64,000 nt of DNA, taken from NCBI RefSeq assembly GCF_041434935.1, contig NZ_CP107964.1:4588001-4652000 (forward strand), written 5' to 3'. The position numbers were made by a program, and so were the translations under genes. The notes under the pieces were generated by a model that was not told the origin of the DNA, searched no databases, and was given only the letters and a program-made list of their open reading frames with translations. Shown piece by piece: positions 49,820-57,780 of this stretch (positions are counted from its first letter, which is position 1; each line of letters starts with the position of its first letter). Origin of the DNA: Kitasatospora sp. NBC_00374 (lineage in GTDB: Bacteria > Actinomycetota > Actinomycetes > Streptomycetales > Streptomycetaceae).

Positions 49820-50935
49820 GTGACCACCGACACCGAACACCGGGCCGAAGCCGATCTCCGGGTGAGCCCGCTGGAGTTGTTCTTCGACCTCGTCTTCGTC
49901 TTCACCGTCACCCAGCTCACCGCCAGCCTCGCCCACCACCTCACGGCCGGCGGGCTGGCGAGGGTCCTGGTGATGCTCGCGGTGATCTGGTGGATGTACG
50001 ACGCGTTCATCTGGCTCACCAACGCGATGCCGCCGACCACGCACCCGCGGCGCGGCCTGCTGCTGACCGGCATGGGTGGTTTCCTGGTCGTCGCGCTGAG
50101 TGTCCCGCACGCCTTCGAGGGCAGCGGGGTGGCCTTCGGGCTGGCGTACCTGCTGGTCATCGCCGTGCACACGGGGATGTTCGCCGGCGCCGACGTGCCG
50201 CTCGGCTCCGTCCTTCGGATGGGGGCGCTCAACCTGATCAACGCCGCGCTGGTGGTCACCGGCGGGTACCTGCAGGGCACCGCCCAACTGCTGCTCTGGG
50301 GCGCCTCGGTGGGTGTCCAGCTCGCCATCCCGTACCTGGTCGACCTGCCGCGGTTCCAGCTGCGGGCCCCGCACTTCGTCGAGCGGCACGGGCTGGTGAT
50401 GATCGTCGCCTTCGGCGAGTCGGTGATCGCGATCGGCGTCGGGGCCGGCGACGCCGAGCTGTCCGCCCCGCTGGTCGGGGCGGCGGTGCTGTCGCTCATG
50501 GTCTGCGTGGCCCTCTGGTGGGCGTACTTCGGCCGTGACGACGACGAGTACGCCGGCCGCTACCTGGCCGCCCTGCCCGGCGCCCGCCGCAACCAACTGG
50601 CGATCCGGGTCTACAACATGGGCCACTACGTCCTGCTGCTCGGCGTGATCCTCCTGGCCACCGGCGCGAAGTCCGCCGTCGCCCACCCCACCGAGGCCCT
50701 CGGCGCCGCCCCGGCCGCCGCCCTGGCCGGCGGGACCGCCCTCTTCCTCGCCGCCAACGCCGCGATCCGCCGCACCCTCACCCTGACCCCCAACTCCGCC
50801 CGGGTGGTCGCCGCCGCCGTGGTGGCGGCGACGATCCCGCTGGGGACGCAGGTGTCGGCCCTGGCCCAGGTGGCGGTCACGGCGGCGGTGCTGGGGGCGG
50901 CCGTCGGGTACGAGGAACGGCGGGCCGGGCGTTGA
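49820..50935 (+). CDS. LtrA family membrane protein
   Basis: A 371-aa multi-spanning protein of the low-temperature-requirement A (LtrA) family. It starts with PLELFFDLVFVFTVTQL, a hallmark of the family, and has FVERHGLVMIVAFGESVIAIG in the middle. The role of LtrA is unclear. It is a lone gene. Confidence 0.85.
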   Translation: MTTDTEHRAEADLRVSPLELFFDLVFVFTVTQLTASLAHHLTAGGLARVLVMLAVIWWMYDAFIWLTNAMPPTTHPRRGLLLTGMGGFLVVALSVPHAFEGSGVAFGLAYLLVIAVHTGMFAGADVPLGSVLRMGALNLINAALVVTGGYLQGTAQLLLWGASVGVQLAIPYLVDLPRFQLRAPHFVERHGLVMIVAFGESVIAIGVGAGDAELSAPLVGAAVLSLMVCVALWWAYFGRDDDEYAGRYLAALPGARRNQLAIRVYNMGHYVLLLGVILLATGAKSAVAHPTEALGAAPAAALAGGTALFLAANAAIRRTLTLTPNSARVVAAAVVAATIPLGTQVSALAQVAVTAAVLGAAVGYEERRAGR

Positions 50936-50945
50936 GCGCGGGGCG

Positions 50946-51653
50946 CTACGCCGTCAGGAGCTCCCGGACGGAGGCCAGCTCCCCGCCGTGCACCCCGTGG
51001 GCCGTCAGGTAGTCCTCGATCGAGCCGTGGAGCTGGCGGATGCGGTCCAGCGCGGTGTGCAGGCGGTCCGCCTCGGCGGGGTGGGAGAGGTGCTGCTCGC
51101 CGAACTCGTCGAGGTAGGGGACGGGCCCGGCGTCGAGGCCCAGGCCGGGGTTGGAGCGGAGGTAGTCGGCGGTGATCTCGCCGAGGTCCAGCCCGGCCAG
51201 GTGCTGGAGGACGGCGACGGTCAGGCCCGTGCGGTCCTTGCCGACCGCACAGTGCACCAGGACCGGTCCGCCGCCCGAGGCCAGGGCGCGGACGGTGGCG
51301 GCCACCGCCGCGCCGCCGACCTCCGCCATCAGCCGGTAGACGGCGAACTGGTCGCTGGGCCACGGGTGTTCCGCGTCGAGACGCTCCGGGAGCAGCGGGG
51401 CGTGCAGATAGGTGTGGCCGAGGTCGTGGTGCCGGTCCGGGGCGGTGGCGAGCTCCGCGTGGGTGCGCAGGTCGATGACGGTCCGGATGCCGAGCGGCCG
51501 CAGCCGTCGGGCGCCCTCCAGGGTGAGGCCGGAGAGGGCGGCGGAGCGGTAGAGCAGGCCGGGCCGGAGCCGGCCGCAGGAGGCGTCGCGGAAGTTCGGT
51601 ACGTCGGGGATGTCCAGGAGGGCAACGGCAGCGTCGAACCCGTGGTCGGTCAT
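50946..51653 (-). CDS. Tyrosine-protein phosphatase-like protein
   Basis: A 235-aa phosphatase of the Y_phosphatase3 type. The P-loop HCAVGKDRTG has the Cys-x5-Arg catalytic signature. The N-terminus VPNFRDASCGRLRPGLLYRSAAL is typical. It is a cytosolic enzyme acting on phosphotyrosine or phospholipid-type substrates. It is convergent with the LtrA gene. Confidence 0.85.
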   Translation of the reverse strand: MTDHGFDAAVALLDIPDVPNFRDASCGRLRPGLLYRSAALSGLTLEGARRLRPLGIRTVIDLRTHAELATAPDRHHDLGHTYLHAPLLPERLDAEHPWPSDQFAVYRLMAEVGGAAVAATVRALASGGGPVLVHCAVGKDRTGLTVAVLQHLAGLDLGEITADYLRSNPGLGLDAGPVPYLDEFGEQHLSHPAEADRLHTALDRIRQLHGSIEDYLTAHGVHGGELASVRELLTA

Positions 51654-51709
51654 GCCCTCACGCTAGCGCCGGCGGGTGGCGCGCCGGCGGCTCGTTGCCG
51701 ACCTGTGCC

Positions 51710-52459
51710 TCAACGGCCGCCGGCCACGTCGAGGAAGGTCCCGGTGGCGTACGAGGCGGCGGGTGAGAGCAGGAAGAGGATGGCCTCGGCGACCTCCTCG
51801 GGCCGGCCGCCGCGCCCCATCGGCAGCTGCGGGGCGACCCGGTCGACCCGCCCCGGCTCGCCGCCCAGGGCGTGGATGCCGGTGTGGATCAGGCCCGGGC
51901 GGACGGCGTTGACCCGGATGCCCTCGCCCGCGACCTCCAGGGCCAGACCGCGGGTCATGCTGTCCAGCGCGCCCTTGGAGGCGGCGTAGTCGACGTACTC
52001 GTTCGGCGACCCGAGGCGGGAGGCGGCCGAGGAGACGTTGACGATCGCGCCGCCCCGGCCACCGTGCCGGGTGGACATCCGGCGGACGGCGGCGCCGGCG
52101 CACAGGAACGGCCCGGTGATGTTGGCGGCCCAGATCCTGGCCAGCCGGTCCTCGTCCAACTCCTCCAGCCGGGCCTGCCTCTCCAGTGTGCCGGCGTTGT
52201 TCACCAGCGCCGTGAGGGGGCCCAGTTGCTCGTCCACGGCCCGGAACAGCCGCTCGACCCCGGTGGCCCGGCTGACGTCGGCGCGGACGGCGATCGCCGT
52301 CCCGCCGGCGGCACGGATCTCGTCCACCACCGCGAGTGCGGAGGCGTCGTCGCTGCGGTAGTTGACGCACACCCGGTACCCGCGCCGACCGGCGAGCCGG
52401 GCGGTGGCGGCGCCGATTCCCCGGCCGCCGCCGGTGATCAGGACGGTCTCGGACGGCAT
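51710..52459 (-). CDS. SDR family oxidoreductase
   Basis: A 249-aa classical SDR: TGGGRGIG, NNAGT, the SSAASRLG Ser region, YAASKGAL and NAVRPGLIHTGIHA. The start at 52459 has GAGGGAG upstream; longer in-frame starts exist. Pattern and size are of the FabG/glucose-dehydrogenase group. The substrate is unknown. Confidence 0.85.
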   Translation of the reverse strand: MPSETVLITGGGRGIGAATARLAGRRGYRVCVNYRSDDASALAVVDEIRAAGGTAIAVRADVSRATGVERLFRAVDEQLGPLTALVNNAGTLERQARLEELDEDRLARIWAANITGPFLCAGAAVRRMSTRHGGRGGAIVNVSSAASRLGSPNEYVDYAASKGALDSMTRGLALEVAGEGIRVNAVRPGLIHTGIHALGGEPGRVDRVAPQLPMGRGGRPEEVAEAILFLLSPAASYATGTFLDVAGGR

Positions 52460-52556
52460 GCTGACTCCCTCGCACCGGTGGTGGCCTGCGACCGACCGTA
52501 GCCCACATGCCGGAATTCCCGGCCGGGTGGGCCGCGCGTCGACCACGATGGCCGGC

Positions 52557-53162
52557 ATGACCACCGAACCGCCCCCGCTGCGGCCCGCCTCCACCGATCC
52601 GGCCGACTACCTGGCCGCCGACGACGTGATCGACCACGGGCACCCGGAGATCCGGGCCCTCGCCGACCGCCTGCGCCGGGACAGCGTGCGGGAGAGCGCC
52701 CGGGCCGCCTTCGAGTACGTCCGCGACCGGGTGGCGCACTCCGCCGACCTCGGCCGGTGGAGCGCCGCGTACCGGGCCTCGGACGTCCTCGCCGCCGGTG
52801 ACGCGATCTGCCACGGCAAGGCCCACCTGCTGACCGCCGTCCTGCGGGCGCAGGGCATCCCGGCCGGCCTGTGCTACCAGCGGCTGGACGTGCTGCACGC
52901 GCTGGTAGCCGTCCACTGGCCGCGGCCGGAGGGCGGCGGGACGTGGGTGCGGCTGGATCCGCGCGGCAACAAGCCGGGCGTCGACGCGCAGTTCGCCACC
53001 GACCCGGCGGACGAGCGGCCGGCCTGGCCGGTCGACCCGGCCCGCGGCGAGTTCTGGTACGACACGGTGTACCCGGCCACCCCGGACGGGCTGCGCACCG
53101 CCCTGGCCACCGCCGACCCGGGGCGGACCGGCTACGGCTACTACCTGCCGGTCGAGCTCTGA
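52557..53162 (+). CDS. Transglutaminase-like cysteine protein
   Basis: A 201-aa protein with transglutaminase-core features: the nucleophilic Cys in AAGDAICHGKAHLL, His in ALHALVAVHWP-like context (HALVAVHW) and an acidic WVRLDPRGNKPG. The ATG at 52557 (or 52548) starts it. Bacterial relatives are proteases or amide-forming enzymes of unknown substrate. Confidence 0.75.
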   Translation: MTTEPPPLRPASTDPADYLAADDVIDHGHPEIRALADRLRRDSVRESARAAFEYVRDRVAHSADLGRWSAAYRASDVLAAGDAICHGKAHLLTAVLRAQGIPAGLCYQRLDVLHALVAVHWPRPEGGGTWVRLDPRGNKPGVDAQFATDPADERPAWPVDPARGEFWYDTVYPATPDGLRTALATADPGRTGYGYYLPVEL

Positions 53163-53176
53163 ACCGGCCGCTCCGG

Positions 53177-54409
53177 TCAGGAGGTCGCCGCCGCCCGCAT
53201 CGCGGCGATCTTCGGCGCGCGGCTCTTCGGCGAGTCCAGGCTGAACCCGCGGGCGTCGCCGAGCTGGTCCCGGACGAACTCCTCGGTGCGGCGGACGGCT
53301 TCCCGCAGGGCGTCGTCGAACGGCACGAAGAGCTGGTGCACGATCTCCTGCCGCTCGGTGTCGTACTCCCAGAACCCGACGATCCGGCCGCGGTCGACCA
53401 CGATGTGGGTCTGCGGATCCGCCTCGGTGCCGAACACCCGGCCCTCCCTGGCCGCCGGGACGGGGCGCTGTGCGTCGGCCGGGTCGATCAGGCGCGGCAG
53501 GTCCCGGTGCAGCAGGTGGATGCCGTCGATGCCCGCCAGCAGGGCGTACCGCGGTTCGGCCGGCGGCCGGAACCGGGCGAACTCCTCGGCGAGTTCGACG
53601 GGCATCAGCAGGTCGGTGCCGGGCAGGGCGGTCAGCTCCAGCGGGCCGAGGGCCGCCTTGGCCGTGGCGGCGGTGAAGCCGGAGAACCAGCGGAAGTGCT
53701 TGACCGAGGCCGGCGCGGCCCAGGAGAAGTAGCGTTCGGCGAGTTCGGCGGCCGAGCCCTTCACCGGCTGGTCCCAGCCGACGTACCCGTAACGCTGCTG
53801 GTCCAGACGGCCGTTGGACGGCACCCGGCGGATCCGGCCGCGCGACTGGAGCAGGCCGAGCGCCAACGGGAGGGTGGTCGACAGCCCGCGCTTCCTGCCG
53901 GCCTCGCCCAGGCCGCGGACGGCGTCGCCGACCGCCTCCCTGATCGCCGGCGGATCCAGCGGCCGGTCCGGTGACAGCGAGTCGGTGACGGCCAGGCACA
54001 GTTTCTCGACCTCGTCCTGCGTCACGCCCAGGTGCTTGGCCGCGGAGGCGATGTCGGCCTCGGGCGCGGCCGCCCCGGCCGCCAGGCCGAGCGCGTAGTC
54101 GGCGGCCGGCAGCACGTAGGTGCAGCCCCGGGCGGACGGCAGCTCGTGCACCTCCAGGGCGGCCACGGCCGCGTCCACCGCCGCCCGGTCCAGCCCGGCG
54201 CGGGCGAACAGCCCCAGGTACGGGGCCGCGCCGCCGACCGAACGGGCCCAGCCGGTCGCGGCCAGGACCTCGGCGGCGCTCGCGCCTTCGTGCGCGCCGT
54301 CCAGCCACTGCCGGTGCGCCCACCAGGCGCGGAGTCTCCCCGGCAGGGCCGGGTCGGGCCCGGGGTCGAGGTCCGGGCCGGTGTCCGCCGGGATCCCACT
54401 GTTAGCCAT
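53177..54409 (-). CDS. Winged-helix AlkZ-like DNA-glycosylase family protein
   Basis: A 410-aa protein of the HTH_42/AlkZ type. It starts with LRAWWAHRQWLDG, has RYFSWAAPASVKHFRWFSGF in the middle, and RIVGFWEYDTERQEIV near the end. AlkZ and its relatives are DNA glycosylases, some of which remove bulky or crosslinked lesions made by the host's own antibiotics. It is 17 kb from the BGC end, so a link to the BGC is only possible. Otherwise it is a housekeeping DNA-repair or unknown winged-helix protein. Confidence 0.7.
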   Translation of the reverse strand: MANSGIPADTGPDLDPGPDPALPGRLRAWWAHRQWLDGAHEGASAAEVLAATGWARSVGGAAPYLGLFARAGLDRAAVDAAVAALEVHELPSARGCTYVLPAADYALGLAAGAAAPEADIASAAKHLGVTQDEVEKLCLAVTDSLSPDRPLDPPAIREAVGDAVRGLGEAGRKRGLSTTLPLALGLLQSRGRIRRVPSNGRLDQQRYGYVGWDQPVKGSAAELAERYFSWAAPASVKHFRWFSGFTAATAKAALGPLELTALPGTDLLMPVELAEEFARFRPPAEPRYALLAGIDGIHLLHRDLPRLIDPADAQRPVPAAREGRVFGTEADPQTHIVVDRGRIVGFWEYDTERQEIVHQLFVPFDDALREAVRRTEEFVRDQLGDARGFSLDSPKSRAPKIAAMRAAATS

Positions 54410-54559
54410 GGGGCCAGTATCGGCGGGCGGCCGGGCGGGAGCACGCAGCGACGGGCCGACAATTCGTTCGACCCGGGGCGGGGTGCCGGGGGAAACTGCC
54501 GGATGTCCGCAGGCCGTTGCGGACCGTCCGGCCGAACCCGCCGAGGAGGCGACCCACCC

Positions 54560-55234
54560 GTGAACGTCCTGCTCTCCGGCATCGTCGGCTCCACCGCGTA
54601 CGGGCTGGCACACGCCGGCTCCGACATCGACCGGCTCGGCCTCTACGCCGCGCCGACGGTCGAACTCCACGGCCTGCACCGCCCCGCGGAGTCGCACGTC
54701 ACCACCGCGCCCGACCGCACCCTGCACGAGGCCGCCAAGTGGTGCCGCCTCGCACTCGGCTGCAACCCGACCGCGTCCGAACTCGTCTGGCTGCCCGCGG
54801 ACCTGTACGAGGTGCGGACCGAACTCGGCGAGGAGCTGATCGCGCTGCGGCGCACCTTCCTCAGCGCACGGGCCGTCCGCAACTCCTATCTCGGCTACGC
54901 CACCCAGCAGTTCAGGAAGCTGAGCAACCGGGACCGCTCGGATCCGCAGGGCCTGGACCGGGCGGCCAAACACGCCCGGCACCTGGTCCGGCTGGTCGAG
55001 CAGGGGCTCGCCCTGCACGAGACGGGCGAGGTGGTCGTCCGGCTCGCCGAGCCCGAGCGGGTCCGCGCCCTCGGCGAGCGCTTCGCCCGTACCCCCGACG
55101 ACGCGGCCGCCCTGCTGGCCGGGGCCGAGGCACGCTTCGACCGCCCCGGTGTCCTGCCGGACGCCCCGGACGAGGCCCCGGTCGAGTCCTGGCTCCGCCG
55201 CGTCCGGGCGGTCCACTACGCGCCCGCCGAGTGA
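54560..55234 (+). CDS. Predicted nucleotidyltransferase
   Basis: A 224-aa protein with the polymerase-beta-type signature GSTAYGLAHAGSDIDRLGLY, then a helical region with SARAVRNSYLGYATQQFRKL. The GTG at 54560 has GAGGAGG upstream. Family members transfer nucleotides to small molecules or RNA; the substrate is unknown. Confidence 0.8.
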   Translation: MNVLLSGIVGSTAYGLAHAGSDIDRLGLYAAPTVELHGLHRPAESHVTTAPDRTLHEAAKWCRLALGCNPTASELVWLPADLYEVRTELGEELIALRRTFLSARAVRNSYLGYATQQFRKLSNRDRSDPQGLDRAAKHARHLVRLVEQGLALHETGEVVVRLAEPERVRALGERFARTPDDAAALLAGAEARFDRPGVLPDAPDEAPVESWLRRVRAVHYAPAE

Positions 55235-55345
55235 CCTCCGTGCGGGCCGTGACGTGGCCGGAAATACTGTTGGCCACGTCGGCGTGATCACCAGGTAGGA
55301 TCGGCCCCGCAGGTGCCGTGTCCTCGCGGATCGGCGCCGGTCGGC

Positions 55346-55418
55346 GGGCCGCTAGCTCAATTGGCAGAGCTGCGGACTTTTAATCCGTAGGTTCAGGGTT
55401 CGAGCCCCTGGCGGCCCA
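55346..55418 (+). tRNA. tRNA-Lys (TTT)
   Basis: Acceptor GGGCCGC/GCGGCCC, anticodon loop CTTTTAA (anticodon TTT), T loop TTCGAGC and discriminator A. Ends at 55418, before CTGG. Confidence 0.95.
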
Positions 55419-55457
55419 CTGGAACGAGGCGGGAGACCTCCTCCGACCTGCAACGCG

Positions 55458-55487
55458 ACACCCCGGCCACGTCAGTGGCCGGGGTGT
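55458..55487 (+). terminator. tRNA-Lys terminator
   Basis: A perfect 13-bp stem (55458-55470 with 55475-55487, 4-nt loop). Confidence 0.8.
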
Positions 55488-55707
55488 TCCGCGTCTGTGG
55501 CCCGGTGGGGTGAACGGCCGGTGGCGACGGCGGGCCCGGGCGGGCGGGGGCGGGCGGGCGCCGTGGGGACCTACAGGAGCCGTACACGGGCGACGAATTG
55601 CGACCGGACGGATGACGAGTGGGTCCGCGGCCCTCGGCGCGACGGTCGCTCCCGACCCCCTCCCACCTGCGACCGGGCAGTCCGCGCCCCAAGGTGGGAG
55701 AAGCACC

Positions 55708-55947
55708 GTGACGCACCTCGCGCCGACCCCCGCACCACAGCCCGTGCTCACCCGGAACCCCGGCCCCGGCGGACCGTCCGGGCTCGGCACCCCGATCCGA
55801 AGCCACTGCCGTCGCACCGGCATGACGCAACGTCAGTTGGCCGATCTCCCGACCCTGAGCGTCCGCTCCATCCGCGACCTGAAGGCCGACAGAGTCCGCC
55901 GCCCGCGCCGCGAGACCGTCCGCCTGCTCACCGATGTTGCCCTCGCC
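55708..55947 (+). pseudogene. Truncated HTH regulator fragment
   Basis: About 80 codons matching the N-terminus of streptomycete XRE-type regulators. The core reads GMTQRQLADLPTLSVRSIRD with RRPRRETVRLL close behind. After that the frame continues as low-complexity Pro/Arg/Gly into the next gene with no domain. A GTG at 55708 precedes it. It looks like the remnant of a larger regulator gene. Confidence 0.5.
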
Positions 55948-56156
55948 CCGCCAACTCGTCGACCGGCCGCGGGCCGAAGAACGCCAGGTGCGGCGTCCGG
56001 GCCGAGCGGAGGATGCGGAGGCAGATCGGCGGCACCGTCGCGGCCCCGGCCGACCGCCCCCGGCCGAGCGCCCCGCACCGGGTCGGGGGCGCTCCGGTGG
56101 CGGGATCCGGACCCGGCGGCGAAGGTGGGCGGTGGACCACGACCCTGGGAGACGCA

Positions 56157-56939
56157 ATGCCCGAAGTCACCACCCCCTACCGGCCCGGCACGCCGTGCTG
56201 GGTGGACCTGATGGCCAAGGACCAGCAGGCGGCGCTGGACTTCTACCGCGACCTGTTCGGCTGGCAGGGCGAGATCGGCCCGGCCGAGTTCGGCGGCTAC
56301 GCGATCTGCACGCTCAACGGCAGGCCGGTGGCCGGCATCGGCCCCACCATGGCCCCGGAGGGCATGCCCGAGCCGCCGGTCGCCTGGACCACCTATCTGG
56401 CCTCCGACGACGCCGACGCCACCCTGGCCGCCGTCACCGCCGCCGGCGGCACCACGCTGACGCCGGTGATGGACGTCGGCACGGTGGGCCGGATGCTGGT
56501 GGTGGCCGACCCGACCGGCGCGGTGTTCGGCGTCTGGCAGCCGGTGGACTTCGCCGGCGCGCAGGTGGTCAACGAGCCCGGCGCACTGGTCTGGAACGAG
56601 CTCAACACCGCCGACCCCGCCGTCGCCTCCGCGTTCTACACCGCCGCCTTCGGCGTGGAACTGCCGTTGATGGAGGGCGCCACCCACTACTGGTCGCTGA
56701 CCGTGGACGGCAAGGCGGTCGGCGGTGTGCAGAAGCTCGGCGGCTCCCTGCCCCCCGGCACCCCCTCGCACTGGCTGACCTACTTCGCGGTGGACGACAC
56801 CGACAGCACCGTGGACGCCCTGGTCAAGGCGCGCGGCTCGGTGCTCGCCCCGCCCACCGACGCGCCGTGGGGCCGCTACGCGATCGTCCAGGACCCGCAG
56901 GGTGCGGTCTTCGCGGTTATCAAGGCGCCCACCGGGTAG
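56157..56939 (+). CDS. Two-module VOC family protein
   Basis: A 260-aa protein with two glyoxalase-like halves: PCWVDLMAKDQQAALDFYRD, and VWNELNTADPAVASAFYTA. Each ends with DPTGAVFGVWQ- or DPQGAVFAVIK-type strands. Related actinobacterial proteins are annotated as hydroxylases or glyoxalase-like. The start at 56157 is well supported. No substrate can be named. Confidence 0.8.
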   Translation: MPEVTTPYRPGTPCWVDLMAKDQQAALDFYRDLFGWQGEIGPAEFGGYAICTLNGRPVAGIGPTMAPEGMPEPPVAWTTYLASDDADATLAAVTAAGGTTLTPVMDVGTVGRMLVVADPTGAVFGVWQPVDFAGAQVVNEPGALVWNELNTADPAVASAFYTAAFGVELPLMEGATHYWSLTVDGKAVGGVQKLGGSLPPGTPSHWLTYFAVDDTDSTVDALVKARGSVLAPPTDAPWGRYAIVQDPQGAVFAVIKAPTG

Positions 56940-57030
56940 CCGACCCGGGACCTCGGGGCCGCCCGTTCGCGACGCGCCACCAGCGCCGCAATGGGCGGCT
57001 TCGCCGTGTGTTCGAGCGAGGATGACAGAC

Positions 57031-57780
57031 ATGCTGGGACTTCCGGATCACATCCGCGCCTTCCTGTTCGACCTGGACGGCGTCCTCACCCAGACCGCCA
57101 AGGTGCACGCGGCCGCCTGGAAGGACATGTTCGACACCTTCCTGCGGGCCGAGGCCGCACGCGAGGGCGAGGAGTTCGTCCCCTTCGACCCGGTGGTCGA
57201 CTACGACCGCTACGTGGACGGCAGGCCCCGGCTGGACGGCACCCGCGGCTTCCTGGAATCCCGCCGCATCCGCCTCCCCGAGGGCGGCCCGCAGGACCCG
57301 GCGGGCTCCCGGACCGTGCACGGGCTGAGCTGCGCCAAGAACGACACCGTGCTGCGCATGATCAAGGAGCAGGGCGTCCAGCCGTACTCGGGCTCGGTGG
57401 AGTACCTGCACCGGCTGCGGGTGCTCGGGCTGCCGCGCGCGGTGGTCTCGTCCAGCGCCAACTGCCGGGACGTGCTGCGGGCGGCCGGGATCGAGGGGCT
57501 GTTCGAGGTGGTCGTGGACGGGGTGGTGGCCCGGGAGCGGCACCTGGCCGGCAAGCCCGCCCCGGACACCTACCTGGCCGCGGCCGAGGAGCTCGGGGTG
57601 CCGCCCGAGCACGCCGCGGTCTTCGAGGACGCGCTCGCCGGGGTGGCCTCCGGCCGGGCCGGCGGCTTCGGCGCGGTGGTCGGCCTGGACCGCACCGGCC
57701 AGGCCGACGAGCTGCGCGAACACGGCGCAGACCTGGTCGTCACCGACCTCTGCGAGCTGATCCCGGGAGACTCGCGGTGA
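57031..57780 (+). CDS. HAD-family beta-phosphoglucomutase-like protein
   Basis: A 249-aa HAD phosphatase/mutase with motif I FLFDLDGVLTQTAKVHAAAWK, motif II VVSSSANC and the K/D motifs GKPAPDTYLAA and VFEDALAGVASG. I chose the ATG at 57031; one at 57022 is possible. It overlaps the downstream phosphorylase by GTGA. The pair suggests conversion of beta-glucose 1-phosphate to glucose 6-phosphate after disaccharide phosphorolysis. Confidence 0.85.
   Translation: MLGLPDHIRAFLFDLDGVLTQTAKVHAAAWKDMFDTFLRAEAAREGEEFVPFDPVVDYDRYVDGRPRLDGTRGFLESRRIRLPEGGPQDPAGSRTVHGLSCAKNDTVLRMIKEQGVQPYSGSVEYLHRLRVLGLPRAVVSSSANCRDVLRAAGIEGLFEVVVDGVVARERHLAGKPAPDTYLAAAEELGVPPEHAAVFEDALAGVASGRAGGFGAVVGLDRTGQADELREHGADLVVTDLCELIPGDSR

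Larger units (their letters stand above)
55419..56156. other. Gene-poor stretch with a decayed gene
   Basis: 738 bp between tRNA-Lys and the VOC gene. It holds the tRNA terminator (55458-55487) and a decayed HTH gene (55708-55947). I see no intact gene, repeat array or RNA gene in the rest. Confidence 0.6.
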
